A stretch of DNA of 64,000 bases from Lineus longissimus (Eukaryota; Nemertea; Pilidiophora; Heteronemertea; Lineidae): assembly GCF_910592395.1 (NCBI RefSeq), contig NC_088323.1:6262001-6326000 (forward strand). Direction: 5' to 3'. The translations under genes and the position numbers were made by a program. Within the stretch, counting starts at the first letter, position 1, and each line of letters starts with the position of its first letter. Shown piece by piece: positions 11,635 to 21,519 of the stretch. Under the pieces are notes generated by a model. It saw only the letters and a list, made by a program, of their open reading frames with translations. It was not told the origin of the DNA and did not search any database.

Positions 11635-12896
11635 TTACTGATTAAAATGCTGCATGATGAATCGTTGTCGGAATAAGTTTCCTCTGAAATTTACTTCAGC
11701 CGGGTTGATGGGTCGTTCTGGTTCACCGATTTCACGTCGAGGAAGGTCAGCTTCTGGCTCCGGTACAGGATCATTCATTCGTGTGGCGAGATTATGTAAG
11801 CAGGTGGTCGCAACTATTATTGCCATGTTGTGATCCAACTGAAAAATGAAATTTAATATCAGAGTCAGTTTATCTGTGTTAACGTGTTTTTTTGGCAAAG
11901 CGTACAACACAAGGGGGAGTAAACCGTTTCCATCACCAGTGAACCGTTTATGATACTCACTGAACACCTCAGATGCATTCCCTTGGAGACGCAGGGAAAT
12001 CTCTTTTTCCAAATCCCGAATGCTCGTTCAACCACTCCCCGGGTACGTCGTTGGGCATTGTTGTAACGGTTCTCCTCTGGTGTTGTTGGGTTGCGAACCG
12101 GGGTAAGCATGAACGTGCTGCAAGTGTAGGCCGGATCCCCTAGCAAAATGCCTCTGTATTCCCCTGCTTGAAATTTACGGAATAGTTGTGATTCTTGAAA
12201 TATCCGCGAGTCATGTGCCGAACCGTACCATCTGGCAACAATGTTAGTGAAAAGAAGTTGATGGTCCACAACACCCTGGCAGTTGATACTATACCAACCT
12301 TTACGATTGATAAAATGGGCCGCACGCTCCCCACCAGGATTAACTATAGCAACATGGGAACCGTCTATAGCACCAACGACCCCAGGGAATTGGGCAATCT
12401 CATAGAAGCCTTCGGCAATAGTTCTCCTTTCTTCCGGTGTGGTTGGAAAGTGAATGAATTGCTGACGTCTGGCACAAATAGCAGAGGAAACGCGATGAAC
12501 CACCCTGCAGACAGTTGCCTGGGATACGCCACACATATCACCAATGTCCATTTGGAATGATGCCCTGGCATAAAAGCGCATGGCAACCAGCACCTGCTGC
12601 TCCGGGTTCAGAGCATGATTACTCTCCTTTAGTGGCATCAAATCCGGGGCTAAGAAATCTACTAGCCAACGAAATGTGTCCTTGGAAACCCGGAATCTGC
12701 GGATAAATTTACTGTCGCTATACTTTCGGAGCGCATCCACTCGGACCTCAAATACTCTTTCGACACGAGGACGGCCCAACAGTACCTCCTCCTCCTCCTC
12801 CTCTTGTGCAAACTCAAGAATTTGTAAAACCGCCTCCATGATGTCTAAACCTGTGCTGCATGTACTTGCGTTCCACCTAAACGCGGACATAAACAT
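11635..12896 (-). CDS. PIF/Harbinger DDE transposase (HARBI1-like)
   Basis: This enzyme would cut and reinsert the element at short AT-rich targets. The coding exons on minus are 12896-11961 and 11838-11635, 379 residues in all. The intron donor is TTCA/gtgagt and the acceptor ttttcag, both phase 0. An N-terminal poly-Glu stretch (residues ~32-37) is followed by a helix-turn-helix-like region (MDIGDMCGVSQATVCRVVHR, ~116-135). The nuclease core has D178 (GAIDGSH), D254 (LLGDPAY) and E290 (RGVVERAFG), giving the DD35E spacing expected of the family. The C-terminal exon supplies the conserved LHN of the family (TTCLHNLATRMND). The frame has no lesion. Translation could instead start at Met20 (12839). 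The gene is tail to tail with the Myb-like gene, 48 bp apart. It is the element's own gene, not the domesticated vertebrate HARBI1. Confidence 0.95.
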
Positions 12897-13036
12897 GCCC
12901 AGCCCGGCGATTAAATTTTCTTTTGTTGCTTAGACGTCGGCTAACCGCATGTTGGATAATAGCTTATTCTGAATTGGCGTATAACTTTAGACAGGCGATG
13001 ATCGGGCGATCAAGAAATTTGTACGCGCGTAACCCT

Positions 13037-13072
13037 TAAACAGTCGCTAAAACACCATATTGAATACGGCCC
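13037..13072 (-). repeat. Harbinger right terminal inverted repeat
   Basis: Read on minus this begins GGGCCGTATTCAATATGG and matches the left end at 35 of 36 bases. It is followed outside by TATAT, as on the left side. Confidence 0.97.
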
Positions 13073-13590
13073 TATATGTTTAACAGTGTAGCAGCCTCCA
13101 GCACCTCATTAACAGTCATGGTTGATTTTATGGCCAGTTAATTAGCCTTAAGTGTGTTACGTGTATGTCACTGAGGGTCTGAAAGGGTTAAGCTAGAGCG
13201 GTTTTCTATACAGCATGTATATTTATAAAGTGTTTCATCGCCACCTTCCTTTTAACATTTAAAAAGGGATCATATATATATATATACGCATATATTGCAT
13301 TCTGGTAAATGATAAATGTACCTTCCATGCCTAGTATTTAAAAAGTCAGCCATTTAGCTCCAGAAACAGTGATTCCACATTTTAGCAACAGCCGCCGGTG
13401 GACGCTCCTGGCATTTCATGGGTCCGACTTCTAACACATATAACTCGCTTAATTGTCAATATATTGCGATAAAACAGGCAGAATATGTTTGAAATGACCT
13501 ATTTAGTTGATTTATATCAAGAAAAATGATTTAAGTAACTTTAAAACCTGGTGGACGCTGGTTGACGCTGTTTAGGATGACCGTCTACTT

Positions 13591-15340
13591 GATCAGCGCG
13601 CAATGACCCCTGGGTAAACTAGGAGGAAGGTCGACGCCACGTTTGAATGCGTGGGTGGGTGTGGACTCTTGCAGACAGAACAGAGCCAACTACACGACCA
13701 CTCCTCACGCAGTAAGTTTGAATCGAGTGAAATGGCCTGATATTGTCAGGATGAGTCCCAGGAGGATTTTAGAAATATACATTATTTAAAAAAAAGGATT
13801 TGTTACTTTAAAGGGACAATAGGTAGCTCGCTGCTAGTGCTGCATGGGTAGTCAAGATAAAGTTACACGAAGTCGCCAATAGGGGGTCTCTCACATCTCA
13901 CAGTTCGTCGAAACAGCCCTGTCCAAATGTGGCCTCCGACATCTATAAATAGATGTCGGAGGCATTTGGCGGCATCGGGGGGGGGGGGGGGGGAAATGTA
14001 TCGGATGCCGTTGGTGGCATCCTGTCCCTCGGCTCATGTCCCTGGAAAATAATTAAATGAACCCATAAAACAGCATCCGTTTAGCATGTTGGCGGCTCCC
14101 ACGTGTTGCGCCCTGTACTTTTCCACGCGCAAATCGGGCATAAATTATGCATGCAAGCTAACTGCAGCCCTTGAAAAGAGCATTCACTACGTTTTGAAAT
14201 AGTTCTAATTGCGCTAAGATTTGGAGGTCTAGCCAAAATGGCGGTACCTATAGTCGGCCCTTCAACTAAAAAGTAAGTAGAAAGCATTTTACATCGTTCG
14301 AAATACAGTTAGGAGTGGCCAGCCAAACGTCAATGGGCCCATAGAAGTCATAGGACCTGATATCCGCTCAGTCAGAAGTTTCTGGGTCGATCATTTCAAA
14401 TGCTCGTTGTCACTACAGTAACGAAAAGCAGTTGGCTCTAATCTTCTTACTCTTTAACTCTTTCAGCCCTGCCGATTTTGACGCGACAATTCCAAGATCC
14501 AAGCCAATTTTCAGGAAATGCAAGACTTCAGGATTTTATTTCTTTTTTAAATACTCCTCCTACCACTACTTGCTTGGTACCTCAAGGAAGGTCTTGATCC
14601 CCACGTTACAGTGATATAGATTATAGATATCCATGGATTTGTATATTTTTCTGAATCTCGTCAATTTTGCCATGTTTTGTGGCAAAAGCCACTTTTAGCG
14701 AATAAAAGAATATTTCCTTGAAAATCTCTTGGATTATTCCTTATAAACTGATAGAGAACTAGTTGACACCATGCGAAAACAAACTTCGGCCATTTTGAAA
14801 CGACCCTTTCCACAGGCAACGTTTGTTTACCATGGCAAAAAGTAAAAATATACAAGCTTGTTCAAGCGATTTACTTGACTTTTAACCATGTCTTCCAATG
14901 TTCATGATATTTTGAATGCTTTTGGTGATGACTTAATTAAAAACATGACTTTTATGTTGAGGTAAACTTGCGCTGCCTGTGAAAAAGTCTTTCCAAAATG
15001 GCCGAAAATTTCAAAATGACCGACTGGTCGGCCACTGGGATTCAAGAGGTTAAACCAAATAAGAACCATCTCAATTGAACAGCGACAAAACATACCACCA
15101 GCTGTTGAAATAATGAAATTTGACCCCTGTGACCTTGAAAGGTTGGTCAAGTTAACATCCCGGATCATGATGTGACCACCCCTTAGTATCAGACACAACC
15201 ACCAGAAAAGTTTCATCGCTATGTATAGCAACAACCATTGGCTTCAAGATGGCTACCTCAAACCTAAGAAGTATGTAAACATTCGTGAAATGAAAAATAA
15301 ACCAAGCATACAAACTTTTTGTCAAATTGTGCCCCTTTTG
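13591..15340. other. Non-coding stretch with hairpin and poly-G run
   Basis: No exon was recognised. 13932-13963 is a perfect hairpin with 14 bp arms (GCCTCCGACATCTA) and a TAAA loop, and a CAAATG/CATTTG pair extends it after a short bulge. 13977-13993 is a run of 17 G. Open frames are short and have no recognisable domain. Confidence 0.5.
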
Positions 15341-15402
15341 ACAGATGGAGGGACTAACGGACAGACACAGCTCGATTAGCTACTATAGGTCACCTGAGCT
15401 AA
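15340..15402. repeat. Possible dispersed-repeat terminus
   Basis: GACAGATGGAGGGACTAACG followed by GACAGACACAG and ending GTCACCTGAGCTA looks like the reversed terminus of a repeat related to the elements with GCTCACC ends at 3064 and 39512. Only the end block is recognisable, so this is tentative. Confidence 0.3.
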
Positions 15403-15789
15403 AAATGACAATTTCTCTCAACTAGCAATTAAGGAATTTGGAACTGCATTTATGCCAATTTATCATTACAGCTGATGCATACCTTGTATGCAATTGCTAC
15501 GAATGATTCTCGCTGGTATGGTTTGCAAGGTGAAGGTTTACATGTAGGTATGTATGATATAGTATTAGATTCTGACTTTCTGGTTGGTTGAGAGGTGCCA
15601 CTGTCAAATGACAAAATATATGAAAATTGCGTGCTTCTGTGCAAAAGAACTGGAGAATATAATCGGGTCACTAAATCAGGAGGCCATATTTGGAGCGCTG
15701 ATGCCATTTCATTGGTTGCTAGTTTTGGGTTGATCACGAGTTTTGAGAAATGAACTAGTTCACATTGTTTACATAAGTACAAGGCCGGA

Positions 15790-15990
15790 GCTGTTGTTCT
15801 GATGGTCCCATTGGATTTTACATACAAACTACTGGCTATTCTTACGGCAGTCATATTCACTTTTGTGTCTTAATCCTAAACCTAACCCAGACCCTAACTA
15901 TTCCTCCTAGCACTATCCCAAACCCTAATCCTTCCCCAACACCAATCTCAACTCCCTAATTCCCAAAATTGCATTAATCCTTGTTATGAC
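15790..15990. repeat. Dispersed repeat with CCTAAC-rich segment, copy 1
   Basis: This shares TTTACATACAAACTACTGG-type sequence, CTATTCTTAC and then TTAATCCTAAACCTAACCC with 33970-34095. The CCTAAC-like motif is telomere-like only superficially: the units are irregular and belong to this dispersed family. Confidence 0.6.
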
Positions 15991-17004
15991 GAGTCGTAAG
16001 AAGGGCAACTTTGTATAAAATAAAGGAATTCAGTCCATCAATTCCATGAAGAAAATGTAGTTCATAACTAAAAATTATGTATTTCAACATCATTTTTAGG
16101 CAGTAATTTAATGACTAAAAACACTAGAATTGCTGTAATAGTGCTTTATGCATTTATTCCAATTTATCATTACAGATGCCACAAACCTTTTGCAATTCCA
16201 ACCGAAGATTTTTGGGTGAACCGCAAGATGATCGGATGAAGGGTATGTATCATGAAACAACTTGCCCAAATTGTTGCTTGAGTTGCCACTGTCAAATTGT
16301 TTTCTACCGTTATTAGAATAAAATAGCAAAACAATGCTATTGAAGGCCACAAGTGAAAAGTCAGTCCCCAAATGTGTCACTCTTAGTTACAGCAATCTGC
16401 CAGCAAGCTAAAGAATGAACTGACAATGCTAATGGTAGATTTACCTGCATTCAGTGCTTCAAAGTAATATCAGGTGGTGAAAACTGATAGAAGCCACACA
16501 CTGAGAGTTGAATATTGTAATCATGACTGGTGAAAGATATAACAAACCAATAAGCAAGTCAAACACTTGTCATAGACCAAGCCTTGTCAAAATGAGGTAT
16601 ATGAACTAATACTGAAATTTAAAAAATATCACAAATCACATAAAACCTTTATCCCAATTGCACTTTCCTGAGAGATCAAGGATTCATAACTATCTTTTAT
16701 ATATTTTGCCATTTTTTATCCCAAGAATCTTTTTTTACAAAATGCACAAATAAAGCCATTGCTACAATGTACACCAAGTTTTGAACATGTTATATAGATT
16801 GACAGTGATGCCTCCATCAGCAATTCATGTGAGAGGATGTTCAAAAGTCGTAACCACAGTATATAACGTAACTGTGTGTGTGTGACACGATAGGAAAAGG
16901 GTGCGGGAGGTCATGTGGGGGGGGGGGACTATGGTGACCGTTGTGAGAGTTGGAAGTGTGTCTGTTCGCCGACTTATTCATTTTGTTGTTATTCTAGTTG
17001 TCAG
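15991..17004. other. Non-coding stretch, no gene recognised
   Basis: This is AT-rich DNA without recognisable exons. A G-run at 16917-16927 and short open frames of no recognisable family are all that I see. Confidence 0.4.
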
Positions 17005-17100
17005 AGTAGTTATCGTAGCTATCTTGCTATCATAGTTATCTGGCTATCGTAGTTATGTGGCTATCATAGTTATCTGGCTACCGTAGTTATCTAGCTATTA
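17005..17100. repeat. Short tandem repeat, ~18 bp unit
   Basis: About five imperfect copies of ATAGTTATCTGGCTATCG-like sequence run head to tail. The array is short and interrupted and lies in non-coding DNA. Confidence 0.85.
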
Positions 17101-18066
17101 TACTGTTATTCTTTTGGTTCCTGCTTATCATCTATTTTAACCTATTCAGCTTTCAGTTGTCCAGGCCGGGCCAGGTGACCAATGACGATGATAGATCGGG
17201 TTCGATTCAAGCTATACGCTTGGTGTATTTGGTTATCGTGACTGGCGACTGAGTCTAACTCACGTCAACAGCGCGGTGGCTGGGTCCCAGGCATGCTTGC
17301 CACTTTGTTCCACGGTCCTCATCTATGTTTCGACACTGATGACATGGACTTAGGTTCAAGGTACGTGTTCCCCTTGAGTCATTGTGGTTGATTAATAGGG
17401 GGGCAATTATTTGCGTGTTGCTAGTCGTTCACAATATCACCCGTTGTAGAGTGTTGATGGGACCCTACTTTTATAGTAGTGTATAGACGTATGAATGTTA
17501 ACAGTTAGTACGCGCAATAGCCGGCCGGCTGCCCCCTACCTGATCTTGAGGGTGATGGAACGACTGGGGTCGGAGGCCTGTTGTTAGCCTGCGGAATTTC
17601 GTCGGACGAAATGTCTGGTGTGTCCGTGTGGAACTTGTGCTAAACCAGTTTAGTACTAATGACGAAGACATTGGGCTCTTTGGATAACAACATGGTTCTT
17701 GACCTCCTTGGGCTTCACAAAGCTTATACATAAACCCCCTGAAATTGACAAGACGGCGAAGAAGAAGGAGAGCCGGCCTTCAGCTTGTCAGCCTCCAGCG
17801 CGTCAGCCAAGGAGCCACTGGACCCCAAGAATATAGTGTTGCAGCTAATGTTGGAGCCATACATGGTAAGCATCACTTTGTCCTCAGTTACATCTGGATC
17901 TCTACCACAGGACTGTAAAAAAGATAGAGAATTCTTGTTCCTTGAAAGCCACGCCACTTCATCCAGAAATACAATCCTGGGTTCCAATTGATCAAACCCA
18001 CACCCTGTTGGAACAGTTTTAGCCATCCTGTTATGCTCAAGTAATATTTGAATCTTTTCATTTCAG
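17101..18066. other. Non-coding stretch with a SINE-like fragment
   Basis: 17940-17995 matches part of the SINE at 35058-35462 (TTCCTTGAAAGCCACGCC, then ATACAATCCTGGGTTC), so a decayed SINE piece is present in the same orientation. The open frame 17785-17991 runs through this fragment and is not taken as a gene. No exon upstream of 18067 was recognised. Confidence 0.45.
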
Positions 18067-21000
18067 ATGATCGAGACCATGACCATTATCGTGATGACTG
18101 TTATGAAAGAGACCACTACTGTGACCGAGATCGATACTATGACTGTAGCAGGGATCGGGACTTCGATCAATACAGAGGTAGGTTCAGTTGAAGGTCGGTG
18201 ATGAAGCACCTATTCATGCCGAGTGCCCACTTCAAGGGGAGACATTGTTTAACTGAGCAAATAAGGGCCGGCAATCACCAGGCTGTTTATAGCTAAATCC
18301 CAGTGCTCTCCACAAGGCCATTTGTCAGGGTGCCCACCCAGTCTTAGCAGCCTACCTTGGCAGCTTACCACCCTACCTTGGAAGCAGCCACCCTACCTCG
18401 CTGTCGGAGTTCGTAAAGGATTTCTCTAGGGCCACCCTATCTTAAATTGGTGGCCACCCTACCTTATGCTGCACAGTGGCAAAACTTCTCAAATGTCAAG
18501 GCTACCACCCTACCTTAAGAAAACCCTGTGGAGAACTCTGAAATCCAGAAATGAAAAGCAGTGTATATTTTCTGGTAAAGAGTCTTTTAACTTTTCTTGG
18601 CATCATTCATATTCATGATTCTTAATCCTCTTTCTCTGCAGATCGCGACCGCGACTGCCACCGTGACCGGCATGATCGCAAAAGAAGCCGCTACAGTGAG
18701 TCACCTGATCAGGGAGATGATCGCCGAGCAGGAGGCAGTCGTGATAAACGACGGGCGAGCGAGCATGAGCCATGACGAGGAGAGGGTCCGGAGGTACGTG
18801 TCTGTGTGTTGTGTGATGTGTGATGTTTCACTCCATTTCTGACATTGATATTAGGGCGTTTGAGAACAGTGCCTTATCAAGATCCTATATTGTGTATACT
18901 GATAAAACTCTGTAGCAAGAGGACGAATTTTGTGTACATTACTGGCACAAAAGTCACATTATCCTTTACTGTTACGTTAAGTATCCTTAAGGACGTTATC
19001 TCTTTCAGTTAAACCTATTAACATTTTTCTGTTGATATTTAACATTCCCGTTAAAACTAACATTGTTTTGAACAACTCAGCCCAGGGCCACGAGGACAAG
19101 GGACAAGAGGACAAGGGACACGAGGATACGGGATACAAGGACAAGGGACACGAGGATACGGGACACAAGGACAAGGGATGCAGGGACAAGGGACACGAGG
19201 ATACAAGGACAAGGGACACAAAAGACAATGTTGCAGCCTCGAGGTAAGCATCACTGAATGCCAGTTTCAAGAGAATTAACACTCAAAATCCACAGCGTGA
19301 TGCAAAAATTGAAAAGTCCTGATGAAAAAAAGGGAAACAATGGAATTATGATGTCATTTTTGAACTAACATTAATCATTATTGCATATTTTTGTAGGTGT
19401 GGCACACTGGTAGAGAATGAGAGATTTCATCATCACCAAGGCCAGTCTGACTGAGTGATGTTGCAGAGATGAAAGTCATTCACTCTCTGAGCGAGGTTGA
19501 AAGGAGGTTGCAGGCATTGGTAACTGTACTCTAGGCATATCTTTATTCAAAATCATCACTGACACTGTCACTAGATGCTTGCAGTGGCATGGTGGTCATT
19601 GTTGCATTATCAGTCAAAACCAAACAAACGACCAACGTTCCAATTCTTAAAGAGGGAGCCAACTTGAGAATTTGTTTGCAGAACAAAGTTGGTTTTAAAG
19701 CAGAAATTTTGATCTGACCATTGACACCAAAAGGAATCAGGGCTGATCAGTGAAAAATAATAAAGAAACAAGTAGAACTTGAAGGATGTTATCGAAATTA
19801 TACTAAGGAATCATCCCAAATAGACTGAAGCCAAAAGAAACTATTTTTTTCTCTGTGAACCCTCTACCCCCTTATGTGACTAAAAACTGGAGACTCATGT
19901 TTTCAACTAATGAAATAGGCCATAAATCATGAAGATTATGCCTGCTCAGTTGTGTGCCTGATCAGCGTTTTTTCTCAACAAACACTGTCAACCAAAGAAG
20001 TCTTCACTCCACTTTTATTGCATATGCACCAGATGAGAAAATCCAGAAAAGGCCTGTGAGCCTCTTCAGCAGTGCCACTTCAGAAAGAAAGTGAAGCCAG
20101 AAAGTTTATGAAAACGAAATCCGACACCTGAAATGACCATATCGCCCAAATGAAGAAAACAAATTCTTTTGGTTTCAATCTATTCATCTTGTGGTTGGTC
20201 CTTGAATGTATTTTTCCTGTTATCTAGCCCTCTGCAGATTGAGATGATGGCTGTCGAGACGACCCAACCACTCAACCTAGATCTACAATTCGTACTATTG
20301 TAGATGCGACTCTCAAAGATTTTGGATGACAAAGGAATCCAACGCATATACGGTCAATATAAAACAGGTGATCTTCAGATGATGACATGACATTTAAGCA
20401 TCCAACCACTTCCAGAAACTTGTGATGATTTTTTTTAAAAACCCACTTCAGCCGCCATTTTGTTTTGGGCAGAGATGTGCCATGGTGACGATACCCCCAA
20501 ATTTCTAGTTCTTAACGAACTGTGTAGTACTGAAGGTTTGTGATTTCAATATCATAAAACAACTCTGGTGAATTTGATGAAACTGACTGCAAGGCCCTAC
20601 TGGCACAAGTGCATTGATTATGGTAACAATTGAGTAACCCTAAATTTTGTTTTCCAGTCGCTCATAGATATGGGCAGACGTCTAAGAGTCGAGTGGATTC
20701 AGTGGATCGAACGGTTGCGCTGAGGGATATCCATGTACAGGAGTGACAAACCACAGTTCAGCAAACAATGCCTTGACACTGACCAATTCAAGGAGAACCT
20801 TCGCTAAGATCAGGAAGGGAACGTGTTTGCTGTGTGGATGGATCGGACACTTAAATGTCCGTCATTCTAATAGACTATAATGACAATGTTCTAATAGACT
20901 ATAACGACAATGATCTAATAGACCATAATGACAATCCAACTCCGAAAGGGACTCTCTGGACTTAGGGAAAGCTACGGACATAGAGCCCTGACATGATATC

Positions 21001-21519
21001 CTGCAGCCACCATGAGGACAGCCTATCTCATACACTTGGAAGGATGCCATCACACGGTAATATAAACAAATCAATTTCAGTCTTTCAAATGTCCTTGACT
21101 GGTGTAGCCTGATTTAGAGATCGCAAGCTCTCTGTTGAGATATTATTTTCCGACGTTTTTGGGATAATCACAGTGATGATAATTTGGACCAATCTTAATC
21201 AATAAAACAATGCACTTTTGCAAAATGTGCAAAAAGAACTAGACAATAAGGAATAGTATCGTATAGGCAACAGGCAAAGCAGATTATCAGAAATTTGTCT
21301 AAAAAACTATAGCACGTTTCTTAACCAGCATGAATTGTCTATGCAGTGAGCACAATTGCCCCTTGGCATTGAATTATCAACTCAGCATGTGCACCTACAT
21401 GTACAACCTTAGTTTCATGTTGTCTTTTTCTTTTCAGCATGATGAGCCATCCCCACAGAAGGGAGAAGGATGTTGTTGAGCCAGCACATCCCAACCATGC
21501 TCCCATCGCCGTCATGTAA
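18067..21519 (+). CDS. 3' exons of an Arg/Asp-rich protein (partial)
   Basis: Four splice-flanked exons join in one frame to a stop: 18067-18177 (phase 1 in and out), 18642-18695 (phase 1-1, donor TACA/gtgagt), 19081-19243 (phase 1 to 2) and 21438-21519 (TAA). The predicted tail is about 135 residues. The first two exons are Arg/Asp/His/Tyr-rich (RDRDCHRDRHDRKRSRY), the third is a GHEDKG-type repeat, and the last ends HPNHAPIAVM. A long donor at 18793 would extend exon 2, but the reading frame stops at 18773-18775. Such low-complexity tails occur in SR-related proteins and in voltage-gated calcium-channel beta subunits. No catalytic or folded domain is visible, so the identity is open. The 5' exons were not found and may lie upstream of the window. 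Confidence 0.5.
18345..18525. repeat. Interspersed CCACCCTACCTT motif cluster
   Basis: CCACCCTACCTT or one-base variants occur about seven times at irregular spacing inside an intron of the Arg/Asp-rich gene. It is a degenerate tandem repeat with no evident function. Confidence 0.65.
19085..19230 (+). repeat. Coding minisatellite in the third exon of the RD-rich gene
   Basis: ACAAGGGACACGAGGATACG-like units of 18-21 bp recur about seven times and fill most of exon 19081-19243. All three forward frames stay open over most of the array, so only the flanking exon phases choose the frame (GHEDKG/GHKDKG repeats). Confidence 0.85.
19244..20864. other. Probable intron, no exon recognised
   Basis: This is the 5' part of the intron between the third and last exons of the RD-rich model. 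AG acceptors near 20234 and 20657 follow pyrimidine tracts, but the sequence after them holds no long open frame, so I do not call exons there. Confidence 0.4.
20866..20938. repeat. Three-copy 25 bp tandem repeat
   Basis: TCTAATAGACTATAATGACA-like units recur three times with point changes. It is intronic in the RD-rich gene model. Confidence 0.85.
21300..21385. repeat. Fragment of the 300 bp tandem-repeat element
   Basis: CTATAGCACGTTTCTTAACC is followed shortly by GTGAGCACAATTGCCCCTTGG. It joins the unit start and the right-end block of the element seen at 3064-4735 and 39512-40690, so it looks like an internally deleted remnant. Confidence 0.6.

Larger units (their letters stand above)
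10088..13072. mobile_element. Complete PIF/Harbinger DNA transposon
   Basis: This 2,985 bp element is bounded by near-perfect 36 bp TIRs starting GGGCCGTATTC. TAT is present immediately outside both ends (TATAT on both sides), consistent with the short AT-rich target duplications of Harbinger elements. It carries the two expected genes, a Myb/SANT-like protein on plus (10376-11586) and a DDE transposase on minus (11635-12896). Both have intact frames and intact splice sites. Subterminal regions carry repeated GATCATCG/CGATGATC motifs (near 10213, 10249 and 12990) that could be binding sites for the Myb-like partner. The intact genes and 35/36 TIR identity suggest recent activity. Confidence 0.95.
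9628..13191. mobile_element. Candidate TTAA-flanked (piggyBac-like) MITE split by Harbinger
   Basis: The left end at 9628 reads TTAA then CCCTCTAAGACTCGGG. The right end at 13191, read inward on the minus strand, is TTAA then CCCTTTCAGACCCTCAG. These are imperfect TIRs beginning CCCT, with TTAA on both sides, as is known for piggyBac-type elements. Removing the Harbinger insertion leaves about 580 bp with no coding capacity, so this would be a non-autonomous element. The TIR match is short and imperfect, hence the modest confidence. Confidence 0.45.
8420..13590. repeat. Long-range inverted repeat flanking the nested elements
   Basis: Arms 8420-8676 and 13340-13590 are reverse complements over ~250 bp with moderate divergence. 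Shared blocks include GCGTCCACCAGG (in the reverse of the right arm, CCTGGTGGACGC), TTATATCAAGAAAAA, CATATAACTCGCTTAA and CCACATTTTAGCAACAGCCG. The arms bracket the TTAA-flanked candidate MITE and the Harbinger element. With those insertions removed, they would be about 1.1 kb apart. They may be the termini of an older mobile element or two inverted copies of one dispersed repeat. Confidence 0.75.

Noticed and set aside
12195-12933. Plus-strand open frames over the transposase exon
   Set aside because: They mirror the strongly supported transposase coding strand and lack any family resemblance.
15860-15950. CCTAAC-rich stretch resembling telomeric repeat
   Set aside because: The units are irregular (CCTAAACCTAACCCAGACC) and the same stretch recurs inside a dispersed repeat at 33970-34095.
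17785-17991. Open frame that might be an upstream exon of the RD-rich gene (LDPKNIVLQLMLEPYM before a gtaagc donor)
   Set aside because: A stop lies just upstream in this frame with no acceptor between, and the 3' part runs into a SINE fragment. I could not connect it to 18067.
18696-18793. Longer version of RD-rich exon 2 ending at the gtacgt donor
   Set aside because: The RD-rich frame reaches a TGA at 18773-18775, so the longer exon would end the protein early. It is kept as a possible isoform, not as the main model.
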